From assembly GCA_003864495.1 (NCBI GenBank), contig ML133388.1:1488738-1552737 (forward strand): a stretch of DNA of 64,000 bases, given 5' to 3'. A model generated the notes under the pieces. The model saw only the letters and a program-made list of their open reading frames with translations, did not search any database and was not told the origin of the DNA. Shown here piece after piece: positions 1 to 14,970 of this stretch (positions within the stretch are counted from its first letter, which is position 1; each line of letters begins with the position of its first letter). The position numbers were made by a program, and so were the translations under genes. Source of the DNA: Nemopilema nomurai (lineage: Eukaryota > Cnidaria > Scyphozoa > Rhizostomeae > Rhizostomatidae).

Positions 1-90
1 TTAGATTATTAGTATTATTATTATCATTATTATTATCATTATTATTATTATCATTATTATTATTATTGTTTTTATTATTATTAAGAATTT
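1..90. repeat. ATT-rich microsatellite
   Basis: Imperfect run of ATT/ATC trinucleotides occupying the left edge. It lies in the intron that follows the last visible exon of the astacin-like gene and appears non-coding. Confidence 0.9.
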
Positions 91-121
91 TTGTTGATAA
101 AATCAAGTGCCTTAAACATAC

Positions 122-1672
122 CAACTGAGCCGCTGAATAAATACGGCACCCTGTTATTGGGCCATTTATTTGCAACATTTGTTACGGCATCCTTCTTTTT
201 AGAACTGCTATAAGAAACAAGTTTGTCAATCTCTGACTGTGGTAATTTGAGATCTCCCTCGAACATTTTGGCTGCAAGAAAATTTTTAAATACATCAATT
301 ATTTTCATTTTTGATGACATGCATAAACAATCGAGAAAACTTTTTCTGAAAAAATTGCAATTGATTTTCATGACATGATAAATGTAAATTCGACTTGGTA
401 TTATTAATTGTCTCCTTTAGAAATTAGAGACATGACTGAGAACATTGCGCTGTTGGGTGTTTATATTGCAGGGCCAAGAGATTCGACAGTCATTACCGAC
501 ACTAATCTTGAAAAAAAACCAAAACATTAGATGCAAGACAAATTCAAGAAACAGACGTAGTACCTGGATGCAGATAACAACCTTATAGTGAATTATAAGC
601 CTTGAAAATACAATGAGAAGCAAAATTAACGTGTAAAACATGGTAAAATGACTGTTTTTGCCTTTGAATATTGTTGTTGTAAATCTTTTGTAATAGACCT
701 CTGCCAAAAACCGTTTCTTAAAAAGCAATGAAATTTTTAATGGGAGAAATTTCAACTCAACACTATTCAAAAATTCGCTTCTTTTACTGGTATCTACACA
801 ATATAAAAGCCTACGATTTTCCTCTGCTTCTTGCTCTCTATCTTTTTCCTTTTCTGTTTGGGGGGCATCAGGCACTGCAAGAAAAGAAAGGTATTTACTC
901 TCAGTGAATGCATTTACAAATTCAATCGTGTAAAATGCACTTACTTTCTTTACGAAACTTTGCGACTCTTATAATGTCATATATCTCTAGTTTCGTGGAA
1001 GACTATACTTTAGTTGGATGTATTTTGCAGACCATACGGAGGTGAAAAAATTCAACATGAACCTAGTTGGGATGAAGCGCAACACAAGAACTGGCTAACA
1101 ACCAAATTAAATATAAAAACGCCTAACCCTAATCAATAATTACTCAAACTAAAAGAATTCCCTCCAATACTAATCTTCGAATATAAAGACTCTCTAAAAA
1201 ATTGTTGTTGCAGCTGTAACATTTATTGTAATACGCTAGCTTATCTCTTCGTGACCAGTTTTTACAACGTATTAGAAGTATATTATTATATATATAAAAA
1301 TATAACAATATTTTTCATTTTGCCGCCTTGCTGCCGACTACTTTTATATCTACGCTAAAAATTCAGAACATAGCTATTACCATCAGCATCTTCTTCACTT
1401 TTCTCTTTAGTATTTTCATTGTCAGCTTCATTGTCTTCATCGCCTTTTAATTCCTCTGTTTCTTCTTTAACTTTTCCTTCTTCTTTGTTTTCAGAACTTG
1501 GCTTGTCCCCTGTGTTTCCACTTGCAACGTCCATAGGCTGTCCATAATCTGCAGGCAGGCTGGGAGGATTGGCTGGTGGTGCCTGTCTCACAACATTCTT
1601 GCCGGGAACTGGTCCACCAGAGGCAAGATAGACGAGCGCTAGAGTGGCGCACCAGAATAGTATGGATCTCAT
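122..1672 (-). CDS. Astacin-like metalloprotease, N-terminal part (3 exons)
   Basis: Secreted M12A metalloprotease precursor, partial. Exons are 1672-1381, 874-788 and 271-122, and the phases join cleanly (1,1,1). Exon 1 starts at an ATG and gives a signal peptide (MRSILFWCATLALVYLASG), then a Pro-rich stretch and a strongly acidic Glu/Asp/Lys segment. Exon 2 continues the charged segment. Exon 3 carries the astacin prodomain motif FEGD, whose Asp normally caps the zinc in the zymogen. It then reaches the start of the mature protease (KWPNNRVPYLF, compare the family pattern KWP...IPY). The last visible donor is GTATGT at 121-116; without splicing there, translation stops within about 20 codons. 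The HExxHxxGFxHE zinc site must lie in exons left of the window. The family assignment rests on two short motifs in the right order. Confidence 0.7.
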
Positions 1673-1689
1673 TTTCCCTGTGATATACA

Positions 1690-1732
1690 CTGCACTGATG
1701 AGTCTCTGGAGACTTCAAGTGGCATTTTATAG
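1690..1732 (-). promoter_or_regulatory. TATA box and initiator of the astacin-like gene
   Basis: On the minus strand TATAAAA lies at 1731-1725 and an initiator-like TCAGTGC about 34 bp further on, near 1697. The ATG follows at 1672. The spacing fits a TATA-driven, tissue-specific secreted protease gene with a 5'UTR of about 25 nt. Confidence 0.45.
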
Positions 1733-1739
1733 GCTATTT

Positions 1740-4700
1740 GCTGTTTGTTTTCCATACGACATGCATGTGACTTTGTCCATGTGACATGATCATTGGCTGC
1801 TTCTCACTCACTTTTCTCACTGTTAAGCGAGCCTGACACAAGCAAATAACTGGTTAGTAGAAATACTCACAATCCACTGCTCAGATTTCTGTTAACCCCA
1901 TACCTGTGGGTAGCCTGGCTTGTTTATGTTTCTATCTTTGTTCAATGCTGTGTGCTTCTGTGTGGTGGCCATAAGGAGGTCATTGTTTTTCGTGCTTTGT
2001 GGTATCATTTCGTAGTGTGGTATAGTAATTAGGGTATATAAAATCTTTTTGCAAGATTTTCTTATGAAAAACAAAAGCGAGTCCTTGCTTGCATTGTTGT
2101 CACAAACTTGAACAATACCTTTTTGGAGCATTATCCCCAAAGGTATTCCAATTTCCTACGTATTACTCAAATATATGAAGAAGAGGTATTCCACTATTTG
2201 TTAGTAAAAACTTTCTACATGCTCTCCCTGTCGTGAAAGGAAAAGCCTCCCTTGATACTCTCAATGGCAGAAGAAAGATCTTTTGGTCTGTCTTAACAGC
2301 CGTTTTATTTTTCGTGCATTTTAAATTGCAACTTGCACTTTAAATTGCAACTTGCATTTATGTACATTTCCTGTTTCAATGCAATGAAGTCAAGCAAGAA
2401 AACGTTGTGCAATCCAATGACTAATTTTTGATTATAATTTATAAGAGAAAACGTTCCAACATTTACAGCCTCTTTCTTTCAATTGACGCAGAAACACTGC
2501 TCTTTGACTTTCGATATGATACTCCTGAATCTTTTAGGAACAGAAGCTTTTTGCCATGCAATAGATTTTTATGGAGATGATGTCACAAGATTCTGTTTTG
2601 GAATTTTTTATTTGAATCCTACAAAATACCCCCGAAATAGATAACATTAATCATTTATGCTTCAAATTGGAAGATGTATGGCCGCATGTGTATTGGTTGT
2701 TTCCCCATCAAGCTTGTGTATTTTTGTCGCTGTTAAAAAATCTTAAAAACAGAGCTACCAAACTTAAAATCTTTCATTGGCCAGAATTCAACTGTTCTAG
2801 ACATATATTTGACATGGAAAATTTTACGTATTCTGAACTATTTCATTGTGATCTTTTATTTCATATAGCAAAATTCAAAATTTTTAAAACTGATGACGTT
2901 ACACTTTAACACTCTATTACTACCATGAATTGAATCACATGAATCGATCTTATTTGATTGCATCCAAAGAGGCTTAGTTCTAAATAAAATTTGCGAGTAA
3001 AAAGAAGCTACAATACGTAGATGTTGCAGGTTAACACGATGAAATTCCAAACTGAGTGCTACACCTCACACAGTTTGTTTGATTGTAAGCTCGACCGTAA
3101 AAAATGGACCTGTCAAAAGCGTCTTTTGAAAGTCACACCAGTAGAGGAGCCACTGTTTTGCACAGTAAACACAATGACAACTGCAAACACTCTGCATGGT
3201 TCATTGGTCAATGTAAACGTCATTATGATACAGAATCTTGAACTTTTTGGTCGACTGAAAAATCATTCCAAAAAGTTAGCAACTTGAAAGGAATTACAAA
3301 TTACAAGGACCAAAATGGAGAGAAAAAGGACAACTAAGCTTTCTGCTTTCCCACAAAATCTTCAAACGATGTTGAATGATGACGGGACTAGTTTAGCTAC
3401 AATAGTCCGAAACTCAATAAGACAAGTTAACAGTTTAATGAGAACTCAATATGAAATTTTGTGATTGGTTAGGAAAGGCGCACTAGCTACTCCAGGTGGT
3501 CTCGTAACTTGTATGGCTCTCTTTTGATGTGCGGAGAATATCTAAGCATGTGCTAACCTATCTAGCAAATCCGAGTAACGCAGTAGGGTGTGAAACTCGT
3601 GTTTTTGACCTATTCCTTTATCTATAAATCTAGTACTGATCTAGTTGCAAGGCATTTTGGCTTGCATTCATTCCTTTTTTTTTTTATTTTAAATTCTTTA
3701 TTCTTTATTGCAAAATTAGGCCGGTGGCATGGTTTTAGCAAGCTCTTCGAAAGCACTTTTTGATGCGTTCTTTTTCCGAGCAAGCATGAAGCATCTTCTT
3801 TTTACTTGGAAACGCCGCGTTTCTTGCCTCACCGATGATTTTAAGGGAAAAGCTACAGCACACTTGGATGCCTTTGGGCTTGGTTTTCAGCAGCTACGGT
3901 AAAGGCAGACGATGCTCTGTATTCAAGTACTAAAGAGTAGGAATGATGAAATACATTGATGCACAACGAATTGATGTAATGATCATAATGAATTGGGTTT
4001 TATATTCTCTGCACTTACTTAAAAACAGCTCACCATTAATTGAGAACTTGTTTGGGTATGCAGCCATTGACTTTGATGTTTGCTTCCTCTCACTATGCCT
4101 TCCCTTACATCCTCAACAGTCCTTTTGTCATTTAGCTTGATATGCAATTTTCCAGTTAGAGGCACTCAATATAATAACATATTATTTTAATGCATATTTT
4201 ATTTCATCTGTGTTCGTTTTTTCCTTCTCCTTCTTTTTCTGAATGAGATCAAATGCTTCAGCTGCCTCCCGTCTTTTGTTCAAGATAGGAGTTTGTTTTC
4301 ACCTATTCCAAAAGAGTTTGCGATATTCGCCTTGTTTCTGTATGACATAACTAAATCAGCTGTTCATTGAATCTCGTCTGAATCTTACCTAACATCTTAT
4401 CAACAACACCTTTGTAGCGTCCCCTCATTTTATGTGTTCACGCCCTGTATTTTTGTCAGTAACGATAAGCTCAGTACAAGTCAACACGCGTCTCTTCTGA
4501 CACCCCATTGCCTCCGAGTTCTCTGCTCGTTAAATAAGGACCCCATACGAGAAAACACAGACAAGATGGCTCATTAACATACACAAATTGCGAAAAATGA
4601 AGACAGATAAGCGGGAAAAAAACTGGTCTTGCTGTTATTTCCGAAACCAAGGGGCTCTTTGCTTTGCCTATGGCAAGAACTCAGAAAAATTTTCACAGTT

Positions 4701-4880
4701 CCAAATATTCACCCGCCTTCTTAACGAAGAACATTATAATTATAATCGAGCAGCCTCGGCACAAAGTTTTCTAGCGGGATATTCATGAGAGTTGTCCGTT
4801 GTATAATGGTAACAGCAACAGCAACAATGTGATTCGCGAGACTCAAGAGGAGTCTGATACGAGGCTGCCAGCAAATAACT
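1740..4880. other. Intergenic region, no gene seen
   Basis: No open frame here resembles a known protein or joins to splice-compatible neighbours. A short direct repeat (TTTAAATTGCAACTTGCA-like, two copies) lies near 2328-2357. Confidence 0.5.
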
Positions 4881-4932
4881 CGTCCACTTCCAGGTAAATT
4901 TTGCAAAGACTGCAGCAAACAACTCTGAAAAG

Positions 4933-9052
<4,120 letters not shown>

Positions 9053-10110
9053 ATGATGAAACATTCCTCTTCAATACATAGACATATTTCAACATATTTG
9101 GCAGCACTTTGACAGGTGAATCAAGTCATTCTGTCAAACTGTTGCCATAGGCTTAGAATGAACGCTTTGATTTTCCTTTTCTTTATGTATACAATAGCTT
9201 CTCAACAGAGAATGCAACATGAGATTTGAATGTGTGCTGCCGATGCAATGTTTTTCAAGTAACTTTTCTTACCATTGTGCTCTCCTTTGCCGACAATCGG
9301 TCAACATTTTCATCTGTTTATTCATCAAATATAGTTGATGAAGGTTTTTCCTCATGCAATCATGTGAGGACTGCTCCTTGGATCAGCTTCCTTTTTATTG
9401 AAGGTCTAGGCGTTTGATTACGTTTGCTGCATAGTTTTATACTCATACAAAGCTTTTTATATTTCAATTCTTCTTAACAAAAATGAACAGAACCCTTCCA
9501 ACAGCCTCTTTTTAAAAAAAAACTATCGGGATCCTATGTAGGATCTTAAATAGGACCCCATTTTATATCCAAAGTAGTATTGGATCTTTAAGGATCCTTA
9601 AGGTGTTAATCAGATCTCCATAAAATAAAATTGTAATGATCCTAATGAAAAATCTTGTTGAAGGTCCTGTAAGAATGTTTACAGAAGCAAAGAAAGGAAG
9701 AGAAATACTTCAGCATTTTGCACCTTTTCTATATATTTCGTTTTAATTTGTTTAACAGTGCTTTATTATTTACAACCAATGGAGTTTAGGCAGATGCAAT
9801 ATTATGCAACAACTCGTGTAAGTGCTTCATAAGTAATATGGTGGACAGTAAGGAAGCCAACCAGACCATTTCAGCTAAAGAGAAAATTTTGTCTTGTCCA
9901 ATTTCCATGTTCAGCTTTAGCGAGAATTGGTGACTTTTAAAGACTGGATGATTTCTGCTTCCAAAACCTCGACCTGCAGATGCGAATAGTGTTTTCGCTC
10001 TCTTACATAGAATTGTTTGTTACCATTGTTATTCAAAACATTGTTTCGAAAAACCGTGGTTTTTTTAAAATGGTGTATCTTCACATCAAATGTTTACTAC
10101 CTTCTAAGAG
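9053..10110 (+). other. TPI 3'UTR and intergenic DNA
   Basis: No gene seen. Near 9530-9605 there is a local cluster of GGATC/GATCC-type words (GGATCCT, TAGGATC, GGATCTT, GGATCCTTAAGG) of unknown meaning. Confidence 0.4.
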
Positions 10111-10302
10111 ATGGCAATGTTCTACGTCGGATGGGTCAACGGTTTAAAGACACGGACTGACAGAAGCCATTTTGCCATAGCCATCTCTGCACTCCTGTCG
10201 TATTTACTGGCAAAGTATTTTTATGATCCAAGACATCACTTCAAAAGCAGGATTAATGAGCTATATAAAAACGTGAAAGATACAAAATGGAGCCAAAAAT
10301 GA
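10111..10302 (+). CDS. Small single-span membrane protein, possibly NDUFB1-like
   Basis: 63-residue open frame from a true ATG, without introns. It has a short polar N terminus, one hydrophobic span at about residues 21-38 (FAIAISALLSYLLAKYF), then a basic amphipathic tail ending KDTKWSQK. An AATAAA signal lies about 300 nt downstream. Size, topology and the Trp-Lys-type C terminus resemble the complex I accessory subunit NDUFB1 (about 58 aa), but identity is too low to assert by eye. It could be another small mitochondrial or ER membrane protein, or a chance frame. It lies between TPI and the glycosyltransferase-like gene and shares no obvious regulation with either. Confidence 0.4.
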   Translation: MAMFYVGWVNGLKTRTDRSHFAIAISALLSYLLAKYFYDPRHHFKSRINELYKNVKDTKWSQK

Positions 10303-10950
10303 ATGTGAATGTATAAGATAAAGAGTAGAAGGCCATTGATCTAAGGTGTTTTACATCCATGTCCATCCCAATGAAATGAATCGCGTTGTCAGCAAATTAA
10401 AGACTGCCTTTTCGAATTCCTTCATTGTGCATTTAGAAAAAGAATTTTTACTCTCCCATGCATAGCTTCTGTTACTGCGAATTCTTCAGATCTCGTTCAA
10501 TTGGGTTATCGTTGCACGGCGTCTACTTTATTTACAATCCTTTTCCCATGCACAAAGTTGCAGCCGACAAATCAAATAGAAACCAGGCAATTTGAACCGT
10601 ACTGCAATAAATGCCGCGCTGTCATGCCGTTATTACGTATCTTTATCACAATTAATGTGTATACTTGAATAAAGATAGAAGCTTGATATGAGCAATGAGA
10701 GTGGCATTGTATTGAATCAGCGACCTTTGTTGTCTGAGATCGGAAGATGTGAAGATTAAGTAAGACGCATTTGAATAGCTTTTATTAAATGTCCGCATGT
10801 CAAAGGAATAACCATTTTGTCATGTATTTTGGACAAAAATCCAAGCGGTATAACTCCCTTAGTAATTTGCGTACTTGATTAACAGCTTTCGCCGTGAATT
10901 TCAAAGCCACTGTTTGTCATCCTTGTGGCTCGTGCTTTGAAGGCAATCCA

Positions 10951-12656
10951 TCAGCAATCTAGAAACTGTCTGCTATATCTGATCACCCAGTTTTTGAGCA
11001 ACGCAACGTTCATCTTCTCAAACGGCTTAACATGAAATTTAAATGGATGCATAAACTTGATATCTGTTCGGTAATAGGTCCAAAAGGCTTTGCTATCAGA
11101 AGGACCAATGTCCGGTAAATAATGTCCCGTGATTTTAATCGTGTTTTCCTGCAGATCCAATAACCGCAACATTGTTGTCACTGCAATTTCTAAAAACACA
11201 TTGTTCTTATAAAACATATCGCAAATGTAAGAAAACGTCTCCGCGTGAACCCGCGGGATATAGAAGAAGTCTGACCAGCCCTTGCTGCAGTATATTCTAC
11301 CATTGCCGTTTAGCTTTAGGTTCTCGTGCAGTTGTTTAGGCTTCCAGCTGTGTGGCTTCAGCAACGATATTTGGTTGAGTGTTTTATTACACTGTTCTAA
11401 TCCAAACGAGCTGTTATACCATACCCATTTTGTCTTGTACGTTATATTCTGTGATTGTTCATCTCGTATTGGATGACCGTTTTCAATTAGAGACCCTTGC
11501 CATATTTTCGATCGATCAAAGTCTTTGAAGTTCCACCAATTTACTATCATATCGTCATTTATATAGAAATATCCCTGGTAGCCAGGGTAAATTTGGACTG
11601 CACGGCCTAAACAGTTGTAAGCCAGCAGGCCTCCGTGATTCTTAACCACGATATCAACATTGTACTTCTTGTCCTTTTTTGGTCCACATATAGCTATATT
11701 TGGAAATGCTTCCTTGTAAAGACCTTCCAAATGAGGTATGCTATCGTATTTGGGAAAATGGTATACGATAACAAGCAATATGTCTTTGTAATATTCTTTC
11801 AAGCATTTCCCTCTATGCTGCGACTGTAGCTGTTTGGTGGTAGTCTCGTAGTCTGGGCCAGCAATCATGCACTCTTTGAAACGACTCATATCTGGTGAGT
11901 AAAGAAAATTTGCTTCTGCATTAGAAAGCTCTAAGAGTTTACGTATAAACTACCCGAGAACGAGACTAACTAGCTAACTAACTAAAAAGCTAAATAAAAA
12001 TGGAGTGACAGATTATCTTTCTAAATTAACAATTTAGCCAACTTTCTCTTCATTAAGGATTTACATTATTAATTAAAGAAGAAATACACAAACACACAAG
12101 TGTTGCTTCTAGTAGCAGTGACTTTTGACTAAGATCAATGTCCTATGAATTCAGAGTACTGGCCTCTGCGTGAAATCTTTTAACGTTAAAAGCTAATCTT
12201 CAAAATAAAATCTTACATTGATCTTGCAAGTCTTGAAATTGCAATTTCTGAATATTTTCCTGCACTTGTGAAGGAAAGAGAAGAAGGAAAATGAAGTACT
12301 TCATACTTTGCAGCAGGGATGAAAGATACACGGCAGCCATTGTGGATCAAGCAATAACCGGTGAATGTTTTTCTTCTTCATACTGCTCTTACTTTTAAAC
12401 AGACAATAAGTGAGTATTTGTTTTTAAATCAGCAGTTAAGAAGCTGTGGTGAATAATGGTCGTTAGTAGTGTCTTATAATTCTAGTGTACAAACCGTAAG
12501 TTAAAAACACTAAACAAACAAGGCCTATTTCTAACATTTATACAAAAGTACAGTAATTTAGAATTGCTACTCACCTTTTACTAAAACGATGATCGTTGTA
12601 ATGGTGCTTACCACCAAGAACAGAAATCCGTACTTTCCTGCAGACACCCAGAGCAT
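10951..12656 (-). CDS. Type II membrane protein, glycosyltransferase-like (2 exons)
   Basis: Exon 1 (12656-12575) encodes an N-terminal signal anchor (FLFLVVSTITTIIVLV) and ends in a GTGAGT donor. Exon 2 (11891-10951) encodes the remaining 312 residues. Phase 1 joins correctly, giving a 340 aa protein. Exon 2 has repeated aromatic motifs: LVIVYHFPKYDSIPHLEGLY, a PGYQGYFYINDDMIVNWW stretch whose Asp-Asp looks like a nucleotide-sugar DxD site, WVWYNSSFGLEQC, and CSKGWSDFFYIPR. Several N-glycosylation sequons are present. This fits a Golgi type II glycosyltransferase-like protein, with some resemblance to the DUF288/STELLO group. The exact family and substrate are not known to me, and assignment by comparison only is tentative. 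The 683-nt intron holds no recognisable gene. Confidence 0.65.
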
Positions 12657-12816
12657 CTCAGCCGAAATTCAAGCACTCTCTGTTATTTACAGTCCGCTTG
12701 AAAGCTGTCGAGCGAGTTAGTGAATTTCGATAAATAAACGCCAATGTTTACAGCCATGATTGAGTTTACACACCCAGGAAACAACAGCTTAAGCACTAAT
12801 TGTTTCTAGTGCATCT

Positions 12817-13508
12817 TCATTTCATTGTAGTACAGTTCATGTTTATGCTAGAGAATGTACATGCCAAACACGTGCCGTATTTTGACTTTTTCGCTTGCAA
12901 AGAGACTCTAGTAAATCGAATTACTCGTGTGGTATAATTGTTTGGCCTCCCTGATATAATTCCATCAAACCTGTCTATTCGTATTAGATCATGACCCTCG
13001 CCCCGGATACAGGTGGCCTTATACGCAAACTCACTGACCCTATTATTTTTGACATTATTTTGCCGCTCTTCATTTGCCTTGCATTCACTCAAGTTTAAAT
13101 GTGTAATTGCTTGTACTGGCCAGACCATGCCATTCATGAGAAAATGCTTTGACAGTCAAATGCATGGCCAATTAGTGATTGTAGTTTAGCAAAATTTGTA
13201 CCATTGTTGTGACAAATTTGTACCATTGTAAAATAGACATCTTTCGACAACAATATTTCGTCAAACTGAAAAGTATCGATCTCCATATAACATTTGACAG
13301 TAGAATGATCCATATTTAAAATATGGATAACTGTTGAAAATACTTTGGTAGCATTGCTTTTAGAACTTTGCAGGCTCCGATTTTGAACCAAGAGAAAACT
13401 AATCAAAGCCATGTGACTATCGAATAGTAACAAAACGAGCAGCAGTCTTGCACTCGGGTATAGATTTGCTATGAACTTGATTATTCTTAGAAAAGTCTTG
13501 CTAGTTAC
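12817..13508 (-). other. Two adjacent open frames of unknown status
   Basis: A frame open from about 13508 to 13134 (first ATG at 13412) is followed by a second frame, 13137-12817, in another phase. The stop of the first and the start of the second share the bases ATGA. Together they give about 230 codons interrupted by one frame change. I recognise no family. This may be a frameshifted gene, two chance frames, or exons of an unknown gene. Confidence 0.25.
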
Positions 13509-13881
13509 TTAGTGGAATCCTCGAGACGCATTCACCTGAAAAATTCAGATTTTGAAAAACAGTTTTCAATTTTGACAAGTAATATATGCATATATCGAAA
13601 TAAATTTTATTTACTGTGAAAAATCAAGATTGTTTTTACCAGTGCACAACATCTCTCAGATTCGTTATTTCAAGGCCTTGATCTGTCGATCGGTTGATAA
13701 GTAAACAATTTCTTGATTCTCATATCCCTAAATCTAACAGTGACGCCATAGAAAAATGCCACTATTCCTCAATAATTTGACAAAATCAAACAGCTACACA
13801 AACACAAAGTAGGGGTTAATCGTATAAAATTCCTTATAAATCGTGTTTTTAGGCTTAAATATTGGATTGTAATAAAATACT

Positions 13882-14268
13882 TACCGTAAATCCTCGAATT
13901 ACCCCCCCCCCGGGGGCTTATTTATTTTTGATATTTTTGGATGGGGGCTTATTCGAGAGGGGGCTTATTCGATGGGGAGGGGGGGCTTATAAAATCACTT
14001 GAAACATGTCACATGAAAAGATTTTTTAAACTTTTTTCTTTTCATAAGATAACAAATAATATAAGTATAAAGTAATATTTGATCAAGTTACTAACAAAAA
14101 TATAAATTTTTGTGGTAATTCACTAAAATGCCAAAGGCAACCTCAGGAATTGATAATCAACAAATCGAGAGGCGGCTTATTCGAGGGGGGGGGGGGGGGT
14201 ATTGAAAATTTGTAGTTCTAGGGTGGGGGCTTATTCGAGGGGGGGGGCCAATTCGAGGATTGACGGTA
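13882..14268. mobile_element. TA-flanked MITE with G-rich ends
   Basis: Terminal inverted repeats TACCGTAAATCCTCGAATT (left) and its near-complement ending GATTGACGGTA (right), flanked by TA, which suggests a Tc1/mariner-type non-autonomous element of about 385 bp. Both ends carry several copies of the 14-mer GGGGGCTTATTCGA and G homopolymers. There is no coding capacity. A second copy in reverse orientation starts at 19417. Confidence 0.75.
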
Positions 14269-14970
14269 TTACATACTTGACAAAATTAATCTATACATAC
14301 AACATTATATTTAATTTATAGTACTTCGTAGGCAGTTATTTCACACGGTACGAAAGCGGATAACAGGACACTATTATAACACTATTATTCACTTGATGTC
14401 CATAAAAATCTAAGCATCTAATTAGTCTGAGCTGTACATCAAGTGATTTGAATACAATGCAGGAATAACATTGCAAAGATTTAATGCTTTGTGGCAAGTG
14501 TTCGCTGTTTTATTAAGGTAATTCGTTGATTAGTTGGTATAAAATGAATTGAAAGGCAGAGCGCAAGCCGAGAAATGCATACATAAAATGCATGCGTTTA
14601 ATGCTAATATCGCATTGTTTTGCCTAGGCTTCAGTGATGACTGTTACAGAAAAATTAATTTGCAAAGGTTTAGCAATTAGGATTAAACTTCCTAAACATC
14701 ATGGGAAAGAGAGGAAAAAAATGGATTGAAATTGATGAAATATGTAGGGGTATAATTTGCAAATTCAGCAAGAGTATTTGAATTGTCGTTCAAAGCTACT
14801 GCCCCCTCACGCCGACAAATACAGATGACACTAGTGAAGCTTCAACATAGGGGATAACACATCCTAAAATTTTCATTGTCGCTTTGAATCAAAATTGTCG
14901 TTTGGCATGGAATTGGCATTTGCGTTTGTCATCATCATTGGTGACGTCACGATTTGCTGCGAAAATCACT

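Noticed and set aside
81..371. Astacin-like protein truncated by a stop at the microsatellite
   Set aside because: A consensus GTATGT donor at 121-116 precedes that stop, so the exon most likely splices to one outside the window rather than terminating.
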